Positions 8,287 through 16,366 of a stretch of DNA of 64,000 nt are shown here, one piece after another (the first letter of the stretch is position 1; each line of letters starts with the position of its first letter). A program made the position numbers and the translations under genes. The notes under the pieces are model-generated. The model had not been told where the DNA came from and searched no databases. It was given only the letters and a program-made list of their open reading frames with translations. Source of the DNA: Gracilibacillus timonensis (GTDB taxonomy: Bacteria > Bacillota > Bacilli > Bacillales > Amphibacillaceae); contig NZ_FLKH01000012.1 of assembly GCF_900086715.1 (NCBI RefSeq), positions 372,001 through 436,000 on the forward strand, written 5' to 3'.

Positions 8287-9372
8287 ATGAGTGATAAAGC
8301 AAAAATTGGAATTATCGGGAGCGGTGGCATTGCTGCCGCTCATGCAAAGGCTTATCTTAGCTTTTCAGATGTGGAAATCGTAGCGGTTGCCGATATCATT
8401 CCTGGTAAAGCAGAAGGTTTCATTGAACAATTAGGCATAAAAGGGGCAACTAGTTGTGATAGTGTCGAAGAATTGCTTGCCCTAGACTTAGAAGCAGTTA
8501 GTGTTTGTACGCCGAATGTTGCTCATCATGCGACATCTGTGGCAGCTTTAGAGGCTGGGAAACATGTTTTAGTGGAAAAACCACTTGCAGTGACCTTGGA
8601 CCAGGGTGTGGAAATGGTTAGGACAGCCAAAGCAAACGATAGAATCCTAAGTGTAGGCTTCCAACCTAGATATGATCCAAATATGAAAGCGATAAAAGAC
8701 TTGATTAACTCTGGTAAGTTAGGGGATGTCTATTATATGCAAGCTGGTGGCGGACGGCGCCGCGGAATGCCTGGAGGAACATTTATTAATAAGGAGTTGG
8801 CCGGTGCAGGGGCGATGGCGGATATTGGGTGTTACTCCTTAGATCTTGTCTTAAATGCACTAAATTATCCGAAGCCGCTGACGGTTTCGGCATTTACTTC
8901 CAATCTGTTCGGTACCAACCCTACTCATCATCCAGAGGCAGATAAGTTTGAGGTAGAAGATTTTGGTGTGGCCATGGTTCGTTTAGAGGGTGGTAAAGTA
9001 CTAAACTTCAAGATATCTTGGGCGATGCACATGGATTCGCTAGGTCCTACCTTATTTTTAGGTACAGAGGCAGGCTTGAAATTAACGCCAGCTGGTACCG
9101 GACCGTGGAGTGGTGTTTGGGATGGTGGAATCGGTTCGATCGCACTGTTCCATGATTTAGATCATCACCATGTCGAGACCAGTATACCGGTTCAACAGCA
9201 TACGCTGGATATTTTTACCGAGAAGGTGCGAGATTTTGTAACAGCCGTAAAAGAAGGGAAACCTGCTCCTATACCTGCCGAAGAAATTTTGATCAATCAG
9301 GCGATCATTGATGGGATATTGCGTTCAGCCGAGTTAGGAAGGGAAGTAGAGATATCCATACCGGAAATCTAA
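8287..9372 (+). CDS. Gfo/Idh/MocA family oxidoreductase (second of pair)
   Basis: A 361-residue paralogue of the preceding gene, with Rossmann GIIGSGGIAAAHAKA at the N terminus, VEKPLAVT as the family signature and AGAGAMADIGCYSLDLVLNA in the substrate domain, where the usual GxH histidine is replaced by Cys-Tyr. That change suggests a different substrate from its neighbour. AAAGGGG lies 9 bases before ATG 8287. A gap of 77 bases separates it from the first oxidoreductase, without a visible terminator, so they probably share a transcript. Two oxidoreductases with one isomerase suggest an oxidise-rearrange-reduce sequence on a glycoside (inference). Confidence 0.9.
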   Translation: MSDKAKIGIIGSGGIAAAHAKAYLSFSDVEIVAVADIIPGKAEGFIEQLGIKGATSCDSVEELLALDLEAVSVCTPNVAHHATSVAALEAGKHVLVEKPLAVTLDQGVEMVRTAKANDRILSVGFQPRYDPNMKAIKDLINSGKLGDVYYMQAGGGRRRGMPGGTFINKELAGAGAMADIGCYSLDLVLNALNYPKPLTVSAFTSNLFGTNPTHHPEADKFEVEDFGVAMVRLEGGKVLNFKISWAMHMDSLGPTLFLGTEAGLKLTPAGTGPWSGVWDGGIGSIALFHDLDHHHVETSIPVQQHTLDIFTEKVRDFVTAVKEGKPAPIPAEEILINQAIIDGILRSAELGREVEISIPEI

Positions 9373-9395
9373 TCATTAACTAAAGGAGTGCTTGT

Positions 9396-10103
9396 ATGGA
9401 ACTGGATGGTCTAACAGGAAAGGTGCATAAGGTAACCGAGTGGTTAATGGCAATCGTAGTCACCAATTTATTGTGGTTCCTGTTTAATCTGCCAATCGCT
9501 TATCTAGGTTTTATGCTGCTAATCGTTGATAATATGCAAGAGATCATTGCCTTGGTGGTATATATTGGGGTATTAACGCCGATTATGTTTTTTCCAGCTA
9601 CGACTGCTATGTTTGCTGTCTTGCGTTATAAAATACTGTTTCCAGATGAGGACATCGGAATTTTCAAATTATTTTGGAAACATTGGAAGCAGCATTACAT
9701 TCAAAGTCTGCTTGGTGGAGCTGTTTTGACGTTTGTATGGCTTATTTTAGTCATTGATGGTTACTTTTTTGTAAACCGAGTGCATGAAAACTTTCTCTAT
9801 CTTTTTATTGTCATTGGTTTTTTTATGTTGGTGATGACCTTGCATTTCTTTTCTGTGACCGTCCATGTGCATACCCAGCTCTTTCAAGGGATGAAAAACG
9901 CCTTGATTATAAGCTTGGTTAATCCATTGCTAACCCTTATTCTTGGTCTAGCTAGTCTGGTTATTGTGTACAGCAGCTTTCATGTCAGCACTTTCTTGAT
10001 TCCTTTTTTCTTAGGTTCACTGATTGCGTATATCTCCTTTTTCGGCTTTCATCGTTTCTTTACCAAAATAATAGATCAACGCTCCCTATCTGCAAAAGGT
10101 TAA
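9396..10103 (+). CDS. DUF624 (YesL-like) membrane protein
   Basis: A 235-residue polytopic membrane protein with about five helices. The DUF624 features are a conserved N-terminal helix with NLLWFLFNLPI, then FFPATTAMFAVLRY in the second helix region. AAAGGAG precedes ATG 9396, 23 bases after the oxidoreductase stop. YesL-type proteins accompany CUT1 importers in Firmicutes and are thought to assist transport or regulate it; no biochemical role is established that I know of. Two more copies are in this window (16367 and 53836). It is the last gene of the operon, and its stop codon lies inside the terminator stem. Confidence 0.85.
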   Translation: MELDGLTGKVHKVTEWLMAIVVTNLLWFLFNLPIAYLGFMLLIVDNMQEIIALVVYIGVLTPIMFFPATTAMFAVLRYKILFPDEDIGIFKLFWKHWKQHYIQSLLGGAVLTFVWLILVIDGYFFVNRVHENFLYLFIVIGFFMLVMTLHFFSVTVHVHTQLFQGMKNALIISLVNPLLTLILGLASLVIVYSSFHVSTFLIPFFLGSLIAYISFFGFHRFFTKIIDQRSLSAKG

Positions 10104-10130
10104 CTGGTGTATTGCTGGTTAACCTTTTTT
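10094..10130 (+). terminator. Operon terminator
   Basis: AAAAGGTTAAC and GTTAACCTTTTTT arms surround a loop of about 13 bases and run into T6. The stem begins in the last codons of the DUF624 gene. Confidence 0.85.
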
Positions 10131-10167
10131 CGAGTGGCACTTAAATGTTCCTGTATTAATCCAACTA

Positions 10168-10278
10168 ATGCAAGATAAAACCTTTACCAATTTGATTAAA
10201 CAAGTTAATGATGATCATACACCAATTGAAATCACAAGTGCAAAAAATGGTGATGACGCTGTTCTGGTCAGTAAATGA
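10168..10278 (+). pseudogene. Remnant of a YefM/Phd-type antitoxin
   Basis: The frame reads FTNLIKQVNDDHTP then IEITSAKNGDDAVLVSK and stops at TGA 10276. This is the core of YefM-family antitoxins, which neutralise a co-encoded RNase toxin and bind their own promoter through the N terminus. The first dozen residues and the whole C-terminal toxin-binding half are missing, and the gene has no ribosome binding site. The bases after the stop continue in the same frame with RDIS and then a toxin-like tail, so a deletion seems to have joined the two genes. A short functional peptide is unlikely. Confidence 0.55.
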
Positions 10279-10392
10279 AGAGACATCAGTGTATCTTACT
10301 ATTACAGACGTCTAATGGTTTATAGTGTGGATGAAGAACAGAAGGAAATAATTATTTTGTCCGTATATTCACCATACGAAAGAGGACTATAA
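10279..10392 (+). pseudogene. Remnant of a RelE/ParE-type toxin C terminus
   Basis: The same frame as the antitoxin remnant continues past its TGA into YYYRRLMVYSVDEE and IIILSVYSPYERGL, ending at TAA 10390. The RRLxxYxxDEE pattern followed by a short hydrophobic strand is how RelE/ParE-superfamily toxins end. About two thirds of the toxin is gone. The terminator at 10411 probably belonged to the ancestral module. Family assignment is by pattern only, so confidence is moderate. Confidence 0.4.
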
Positions 10393-10410
10393 TAAAGAAA
10401 TACTGAAAAG

Positions 10411-10452
10411 AGCAGTTGCTATGATGAAGAAATTGTAGCAACTGCTTTTTTT
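10411..10452 (+). terminator. Terminator of the decayed toxin-antitoxin module
   Basis: AGCAGTTGCTA and TAGCAACTGCT are perfect 11-base arms followed by T7. No intact gene lies directly upstream, so it most likely survives from the lost module. Confidence 0.8.
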
Positions 10453-10494
10453 ATATTGGAAGCAACATTTCTACTGACAGTTTCTTTAAGCAAC

Positions 10495-10600
10495 CTATAT
10501 AAGTTGAACTTATAAATGTAACAAAAACGTGTGACAAGCAAGTCTTTGCTTGCTCATATTATTTCCTGATAATACCTTGTTTGATCCATTCGTGTGCATA
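10495..10600 (-). repeat. MITE-like dispersed repeat, inverted partial copy
   Basis: It begins with the terminal repeat CTATATAAGTTGAA and continues as the reverse complement of the element at 30418-30550, including the palindromic GCAAGTCTTTGCTTGC core and the TTGATCCAT block. The far terminal repeat is not recognisable, so the right edge is approximate. Confidence 0.6.
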
Positions 10601-10700
10601 GTCAGACGTACGTAGACCGAAATTTGGACCGCTTCTTTCACCTGCTGTTTGTTTTTTCTAGTGGAAAATGTCGAAATTTTTCATTAGGCTTCGATTTTTT

Positions 10701-10709
10701 TGATATAAT
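10701..10709 (+). promoter_or_regulatory. Extended -10 promoter of the GntR/LacI regulator
   Basis: TGATATAAT at 10701-10709 is an extended -10 with a perfect TATAAT hexamer, 48 bases before the regulator start. No good -35 is present, which is usual for extended -10 promoters. Confidence 0.55.
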
Positions 10710-10757
10710 AGTATATTAATGCAGTAAAAGTACATCGTGGATCTTGAGGTGATATTA

Positions 10758-11879
10758 ATGGGAGCATTGTATGAACAAGTATATGAATCACTAAAGCAAG
10801 ATATCCTTTCTTTAAAGTACAACATTGGCGAAAAGATACCATCGGAGCAAGAGATAGCAGACGCCTTTTCCGTCAGTCGAATAACGAGTAAAAGAGCACT
10901 GGAAAAGCTGGTTCAGGAAGGATTTGTTAAGCGGCAGCGGGGGAAGGGCACCTTTGTGCTGAAGACAAACGAGTCTGCTGTAAGGAGTGAAAAAGAGAAT
11001 AACTCCAAGCCAGTGTTTGGTTTAATCGTACCTAATTTTGACACTAGCTTTGGAATAGGGATCATAGAAGGTATTGAAGAAGCTGCTCATGGTGAATGTT
11101 TGATTATGCTCAAACGCTCACTAGGAATACCAGAACGAGAAGAGGATGCGATCAAAGAGCTGTTGGAATACGGGGTAGATGGGCTTATCGTTTTTCCAGC
11201 TAAATCTCAGTATTACAGCTCTGAAATTTTGAAAATGATTGTGAATAAATTCCCATTCGTTTTAATCGATCGCAGCTTCCATGGAATTGCGGCACCATCT
11301 GTCACAACCGATAATTTTCATGCAGCGAAGAAAGGAATTAACTATTTATTTGATTTAGGGCATGAACAGATTGGGATATTGATTCCTGAAGATTATGAAA
11401 TAACTACGATCAAGGAACGGTTAAATGGGATTGTTAGTGCCTTTGCAGAGAATAAAGTAAGTGTGAATCGGGCTTATTGGTGTGATACAATTAAGCGAAT
11501 CTCAGCTACAGAGAAAAGAGATATTGCATTAATGAAGCAGTATCTAGAGGAAAACCCAGATTTGACGGCGCTGATGGCTTTGGAATATAAGATCGCAGTA
11601 TTAGCCAAAATTGCCGTAGAACAGTTAGGGAAAAAGGTGCCAGAGAATATTTCGATTTTATCATTTGATAGTCCAACCGTAACGAGTAGTCAGTGGCGTT
11701 TTACCCATTTGAAACAAAATGAAAGTGAGATTGGCAGACGCGCCTTGCAAATGCTACTGTATATGCAGGAACATGGGCTTGGCTCCGACAAAGAACAAGT
11801 GAAGGCAACGTTCCAGGAGGGGAATTCTACTCGATCATTGATTGATACCTCTATTTCCGATGTAGATTTGGAAAAATAA
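10758..11879 (+). CDS. GntR/LacI hybrid transcriptional regulator (AraR-like architecture)
   Basis: A 373-residue regulator with an N-terminal GntR winged helix (residues 1-72; IPSEQEIADAFSVSRIT and RQRGKGTFV are diagnostic) fused to a LacI-type periplasmic-binding-like effector domain (from VFGLIVPNF, about residue 85, to the end). This is the layout of AraR, a repressor released by a sugar. The start is ATG 10758, with GAGGTGAT upstream; GTG 10737 lies too far from it. It follows the first sugar operon and is the best candidate for its repressor. The operator is unknown; the inverted repeat at 2965 is one suggestion. Confidence 0.88.
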   Translation: MGALYEQVYESLKQDILSLKYNIGEKIPSEQEIADAFSVSRITSKRALEKLVQEGFVKRQRGKGTFVLKTNESAVRSEKENNSKPVFGLIVPNFDTSFGIGIIEGIEEAAHGECLIMLKRSLGIPEREEDAIKELLEYGVDGLIVFPAKSQYYSSEILKMIVNKFPFVLIDRSFHGIAAPSVTTDNFHAAKKGINYLFDLGHEQIGILIPEDYEITTIKERLNGIVSAFAENKVSVNRAYWCDTIKRISATEKRDIALMKQYLEENPDLTALMALEYKIAVLAKIAVEQLGKKVPENISILSFDSPTVTSSQWRFTHLKQNESEIGRRALQMLLYMQEHGLGSDKEQVKATFQEGNSTRSLIDTSISDVDLEK

Positions 11880-11883
11880 TATA

Positions 11884-11910
11884 AGGGCGGGAGGCTTCCC
11901 GCTTTTGTTT
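11884..11910 (+). terminator. Terminator of the regulator gene
   Basis: GCGGGA and TCCCGC arms around a short loop, then CTTTTGTTTT. The 217 bases that follow up to the next gene are AT-rich with no other feature I can support. Confidence 0.75.
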
Positions 11911-12126
11911 TATGCTGCAAATTTATTCCCCTTCATTTTGAGAATAATGGATATCATGGAACGTGTTGTTTATGACACCTTACTTAGTCATGAAACCACC
12001 AATTAACCAATAAGTAATTATCTTCCTGTAATAAGAAAAAAATAACCATTCCAATTAATGATTATAACATCTATAATAATGTTTGACTATAAAGAATAAC
12101 AAAACTAACAAAAAAGGATGAAGGAT

Positions 12127-13155
12127 ATGGCTTCAAAAATCACTGTGCAAATGATTGCAGATGCAGCCGGTTATTCTAAGTATGTGGTTTCTAAAACTTT
12201 AAATAAGCAACCGGGCGTCAAAGAAAGTACTAGAAATAAGATACTATTTGTTGCGGAACAACTAGGATATTTTAATAATAATCAAGAGAAGAGGGCAGTC
12301 ACAGCTAGAAACGATGGGTTTGTATTAGTGGTTATGCCAGATCAGCGCTATCAAAATGCAAAGTCTAATTACTGGGGCAAGGTATTTGATGGTATTCTCA
12401 GTACATTGGAACAATTGAATTATGGATCTGTTGTTATTTCTAGTAAAGACCATTTGGTGGATAAGATAAAGGGGGATTCATTATTTGGAATAATAACGGT
12501 TGGATACATACCTACTGATATGCTGTTGAGTTTAAGTAATCTGTATCCAGTGCCGTTTGTGATGGTGGATCATGAGGATGACATCATTCAGGCGGATCGC
12601 ATTTTTGTTGATAATTTTCAAGGGATGTATAAATTGACTAAACATGTGCAGATGTTGGGCCATAAGCAAATCTGTTTTATAGGGGATAATGGTTTCGCGC
12701 CGAGCTTCTATGACAGATGGTTAGGTTTTAAAGAAGCGTTGGAGGAGCAAGGGATCTTCCATTCTAATCAACGGAATCTTTTAGAGTTGGATTACAATAG
12801 TAATGGAATTGAGCAAGAGTTCTTACATCACATCAACCGTTGGGAAGAAGAAAGAAATATACCGACAGCCCTCATGTGCGCAAATGATGAAATGGCTACT
12901 AAAATATCGAAGGTTGTAATAGATAAGGGTCTAAGTATTCCTAGTGATATCTCAGTAACAGGATTCGATAACATTGACTATAAGATGAAAAATATACCAC
13001 CGCTTACCACTGTTCAAGTGCTGAAAGAAGCAATCGGTCAACGAGCAGTTAGTGAATTAATGTGGCGTTTAGAAAATCGTTTTTTTCCAAATGAACGTGT
13101 TCAGATCGCTTGTGAGCTTCTTATCAGAAAATCGACAGCAAAACCGAAAAAATAA
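12127..13155 (+). CDS. LacI family transcriptional regulator
   Basis: A 342-residue repressor with an N-terminal LacI helix-turn-helix (TVQMIADAAGYSKYVVSKTL, residues about 6-25) and a sugar-binding-protein-like core with DNFQGMYKLT, CANDEMATKI and SVTGFDNIDY, where ligand and dimer contacts lie in this family. The recognition helix has YSKYVVSKTLN instead of the usual VSxxTVSRVLN, so its operator is probably atypical. I choose ATG 12127: AAAAAGG directly abuts the ATG at 12118 and is spaced for 12127. It sits 86 bases ahead of an ABC importer operon that it probably controls. Confidence 0.88.
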   Translation: MASKITVQMIADAAGYSKYVVSKTLNKQPGVKESTRNKILFVAEQLGYFNNNQEKRAVTARNDGFVLVVMPDQRYQNAKSNYWGKVFDGILSTLEQLNYGSVVISSKDHLVDKIKGDSLFGIITVGYIPTDMLLSLSNLYPVPFVMVDHEDDIIQADRIFVDNFQGMYKLTKHVQMLGHKQICFIGDNGFAPSFYDRWLGFKEALEEQGIFHSNQRNLLELDYNSNGIEQEFLHHINRWEEERNIPTALMCANDEMATKISKVVIDKGLSIPSDISVTGFDNIDYKMKNIPPLTTVQVLKEAIGQRAVSELMWRLENRFFPNERVQIACELLIRKSTAKPKK

Positions 13156-13162
13156 AACGTTT
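13155..13162 (+). promoter_or_regulatory. Candidate LacI-type operator ahead of the second importer
   Basis: The 8-base palindrome AAACGTTT has the central CpG typical of LacI-family sites and lies at the end of the regulator gene, about 80 bases before the binding-protein start. It is short and unproven. Confidence 0.25.
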
Positions 13163-13241
13163 ACACTTCATGATTTTTGTGATAACATCTTTCTTGTAAT
13201 AACAAATAAAATAACAAGAATAACAAGAAAGGGTGTTAGCA

Positions 13242-14510
13242 TTGAGAAACAAAGTCTTTTTGCTATTAGCTGTATTTGTGCTGCTATTGGCTGTGTTAGT
13301 AGCATGTAATAGTAACGAAAGTTCTTCTGAAAGTAATGAAAGCGCTTCAGAATTAACGATGTGGGCATGGCCAGGCTTTGGTTTAGAAGAACTGGCGGCG
13401 GAATATGAAGAAGAAACAGGTATAACGATTACGATTCAAGAAGCAGAATATGGAGATGTTCATCAAAATTTAATAACAGCCCTTGCTTCTGGCTCTGGTG
13501 CCCCTGATATTTCAGCCGTGGATCAGGGATACCTTGACCAAATGAAGCAAAATCAGGATCAATTTAATAATTTATTTGATTTTGGAGGAGAAGAATTAGA
13601 AGGTGTTTATTTAGATGCAAAGTGGGCACAAGCAACTAACGTAGAAGAGGATTTTCTGTTAGGCGTGCCAACAGATGTTGGTCCGATGGTAATGGCTTAT
13701 CGAGAAGATATATTTGAAGAAGCGGGTTTACCAACTGATCCAGATGAGGTGGCAGCGGCGATTGATTCTTGGGATGCATATGTAGAGGCAGGCAGACAAG
13801 TACGAGAAAATACCGACGCTTATATGATTAACCGAACAACGGATTTATATTTAGCTATTTTAGATCAAGCAGAGACGCAGTATTTTACAACAGATGAGGA
13901 GTTTATTGGGGATGAAAGCGAGCAGAGCTTGAAAGCCTGGGAGATTGCTTCAGATGCTACTGATATTTCGATGAATATAGAAAGAAGTACTCCTGAGTGG
14001 GGAACAGCGCTAGGTAATGGGGAAATTGCCACTGTATTGCTGCCACCATGGATGCTGCAAAATGTAAAAAATGCGGCACCGGATACTGCTGGACAATGGA
14101 ATATTACCTTTATGCCAGAGGGATCAGGCAACTTCGGTGGTTCATTCTTAACCGTTCCAAAGCAAAGTGAGCACCCACAAGATGCTTATGATTTTGCTAA
14201 ATGGATCATGGCACCGGAGCAACAATTAAGAATATTTGAGAATGGTGGTCCGTTCCCTTCTACACCAGGGGTATATGATGAGCCAGCTATTCAAAACCTG
14301 GAAGATGATTTTGTAAACAGTGATCAATTAGGTGTGTTATATGCGGAAGCGGCTGAAGAAATAGTAGCAGGGTACAAGGGTGTAATGCATGACCCAATTA
14401 GTGAGTTATTTCAAGATGCACTGATATCCATTGAAGATGGAAGTGTTTCCGAAGAAGAAGCTTGGAACCAGGCGCTCGAGGAAGCAGAACGCCAGCTAGG
14501 TCGTCAATAA
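13242..14510 (+). CDS. ABC sugar importer, substrate-binding lipoprotein (second system)
   Basis: A 422-residue CUT1 solute-binding protein. The lipoprotein signal ends in lipobox LVAC with Cys22, then a Ser/Asn/Glu linker. The mature part begins LTMWAWPGFG and contains SGAPDISAVDQGY, and GGSFLTVPKQSEHPQ near the C terminus. I choose TTG 13242 (RNKVFLLLAV) since GAAAGGGTG at 13227-13235 has correct spacing for it; GTG 13233 overlaps that site. It differs from the first importer's binding protein, so a different sugar is likely. No ATPase gene is in the operon. Confidence 0.9.
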   Translation: MRNKVFLLLAVFVLLLAVLVACNSNESSSESNESASELTMWAWPGFGLEELAAEYEEETGITITIQEAEYGDVHQNLITALASGSGAPDISAVDQGYLDQMKQNQDQFNNLFDFGGEELEGVYLDAKWAQATNVEEDFLLGVPTDVGPMVMAYREDIFEEAGLPTDPDEVAAAIDSWDAYVEAGRQVRENTDAYMINRTTDLYLAILDQAETQYFTTDEEFIGDESEQSLKAWEIASDATDISMNIERSTPEWGTALGNGEIATVLLPPWMLQNVKNAAPDTAGQWNITFMPEGSGNFGGSFLTVPKQSEHPQDAYDFAKWIMAPEQQLRIFENGGPFPSTPGVYDEPAIQNLEDDFVNSDQLGVLYAEAAEEIVAGYKGVMHDPISELFQDALISIEDGSVSEEEAWNQALEEAERQLGRQ

Positions 14511-14520
14511 TTTTTTACTT

Positions 14521-14552
14521 AGGATAGGGGAGTTACTAGCTTCTCTATCCCT
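14521..14552 (+). other. Intercistronic hairpin between binding protein and permease
   Basis: AGGATAGGGGAG pairs with CTTCTCTATCC (with G-U pairs) over a 7-base loop, with no T run. It has the same position and probable role as the hairpin at 4356 in the first importer operon. Confidence 0.6.
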
Positions 14553-14573
14553 AAATGGAAGGAGGCAATGGTA

Positions 14574-15488
14574 ATGCAAACAGAACAAAGCTTATCGAAA
14601 CCGATCAAAAAGTATCATCAAAAAATGAGTGAATTAAAATCTGGATATTTGTTTATATCGCCATTTTTTGTTTTGTTTGGTATCTTTGGTGTTTTTCCAC
14701 TTGTGTTTACGTTATATATATCTTTTCATAAGTGGGATATTTTAGGGACAACGGAGTTTATTGGTCTAACAAACTATATTGGTTTAATTGTAAACGACCC
14801 GTTATTTTGGAAATCGGTAGGTAATACCTTTAGTATTTGGGCATTATCCACCATTCCTCAATTAATCATGGCACTGTTCATTGCTTTTTTCTTAAATCAA
14901 ACATTTTTGAAGTATAAGTCCTTTTTTCGGTTAGCGATCTTTATGCCTAACGTCACTTCTGTCGTAGCAGTAGCCTTGGTTTTCTCCGTGATTTTTGGAT
15001 CGCAATATGGTTTAGTCAATTATTTATTATCCGTTTTAGGGCTTGATGCGATTAATTGGAGTGGATCATATTTTGGTACACATATTGCGATTGCAGTGAT
15101 GGTGATGTGGCGCTGGATAGGTTATAATGCCATTATTTATTTAGCGGGGCTTCAAGGAATTCCTAAGGATTTATATGAAGCTGCCACTATTGATGGGGCG
15201 AGTAAACTACAACAATTACTACATATAACGGTACCGCTTTTACGCCCAATTATCATCTTTACGGTCGTACAGTCGACCATCGGTGGTATGCAGTTATTTG
15301 CAGAACCGTTATTGTTTGGAGAAGGTTCGCAATCTCAGGGGCTAACGATGACTCTCTATTTATATCAAGAAGCATTTAACCGTTTTTCATTTGGTTATGC
15401 TGCTGCTATTGCTTGGATGTTATTTTTTATCATCATTATCTTTTCTTTAGTCAATCTTTATCTAACAAGAAAAATTAGTACAACGTAA
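14574..15488 (+). CDS. ABC sugar importer permease, MalF/UgpA type (second system)
   Basis: A 304-residue permease with six predicted helices starting at GYLFISPFFVLFGIFG. The EAA loop is visible as YEAATIDGASKLQQLLHITV. ATG 14574 is chosen since AAGGAGG ends 8 bases before it, while ATG 14568 is only 2 bases away. It lies 63 bases after the binding protein, with a hairpin between, and 17 before the partner permease. Confidence 0.92.
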   Translation: MQTEQSLSKPIKKYHQKMSELKSGYLFISPFFVLFGIFGVFPLVFTLYISFHKWDILGTTEFIGLTNYIGLIVNDPLFWKSVGNTFSIWALSTIPQLIMALFIAFFLNQTFLKYKSFFRLAIFMPNVTSVVAVALVFSVIFGSQYGLVNYLLSVLGLDAINWSGSYFGTHIAIAVMVMWRWIGYNAIIYLAGLQGIPKDLYEAATIDGASKLQQLLHITVPLLRPIIIFTVVQSTIGGMQLFAEPLLFGEGSQSQGLTMTLYLYQEAFNRFSFGYAAAIAWMLFFIIIIFSLVNLYLTRKISTT

Positions 15489-15505
15489 GAAGGAGGGGAA
15501 ACCAA

Positions 15506-16339
15506 GTGAGTCAAGTGGGCGAAAAGAAACTATCACAAATAGTAATGTACACATTTATGTTTGTTTGTTCGATATTGTCAATTTTTCCTTTTTATTGGAT
15601 GTTTGTCGTCGGTTCCAATACTACTTCTGCCATCAATCATTTTCCGCCAGCTATTATCCCAGGATCAAATTTTTTTGATAATACGCTAGCAGTATTTGAT
15701 AAGATTCCTTTTTTACAGGTGCTTTGGAATTCGGTGTTTATTTCGGTAGTGGTCACGGTTTCTGTGTTGTTTTTCTGTTCCTTAGCTGGTTTTGCCTTCT
15801 CAAAACTGAACTTCAAAGGCAGAGATGGTTTTTTTATTTTCGTGATTGCTACGATGATGATCCCACCACAGTTAAGTTTAATCCCGAATTTTATGATCAT
15901 GACCAATTTGGGATGGGTAGATGACTTAAAAGCCGTTATTGTTCCAGCTGCCGTGAATGCGTTTGGGGTATTTTGGATGAGGCAATATATATCATCAGCC
16001 GTACCTTATGAATTAATCGAAGCAGGCAGGATAGATGGGTGCAGCAATTTTCGGATTTTTCTCAATATCGTCTTACCTGCTGTACGACCAGGATTGGCAA
16101 CACTAGGTATCTTTACATTTATGGCTACTTGGAACGATTTTCTTTGGCCTTTGGTCGTGTTAAAAGATAGTAGTGTACAAACCTTACAAATCGCATTAAG
16201 AACTTTGAATGATGTATATAATACCGATTACTCTCTTATCTTGACCGGGACATTTTTAGCTACCTTGCCTATTTTATTAGTATTTCTTATCTTTAGCAGG
16301 CAATTTATTTCTGGATTAACAGAAGGGGCTATCAAATAA
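15506..16339 (+). CDS. ABC sugar importer permease, MalG/UgpE type (second system)
   Basis: A 277-residue permease with six predicted helices; EAA loop LIEAGRIDGCSNFRIFLNIV, where Ala-Ser of the usual DGAS is Cys-Ser. It starts at GTG 15506 with AGGAGGGG 7 bases upstream. The ending RQFISGLTEGAIK is the normal MalG-type terminus. It forms the channel with the preceding gene; the ATPase must come from elsewhere. Confidence 0.92.
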   Translation: MSQVGEKKLSQIVMYTFMFVCSILSIFPFYWMFVVGSNTTSAINHFPPAIIPGSNFFDNTLAVFDKIPFLQVLWNSVFISVVVTVSVLFFCSLAGFAFSKLNFKGRDGFFIFVIATMMIPPQLSLIPNFMIMTNLGWVDDLKAVIVPAAVNAFGVFWMRQYISSAVPYELIEAGRIDGCSNFRIFLNIVLPAVRPGLATLGIFTFMATWNDFLWPLVVLKDSSVQTLQIALRTLNDVYNTDYSLILTGTFLATLPILLVFLIFSRQFISGLTEGAIK

Positions 16340-16366
16340 TCTAATTGATTAGGACGGTATATGATC

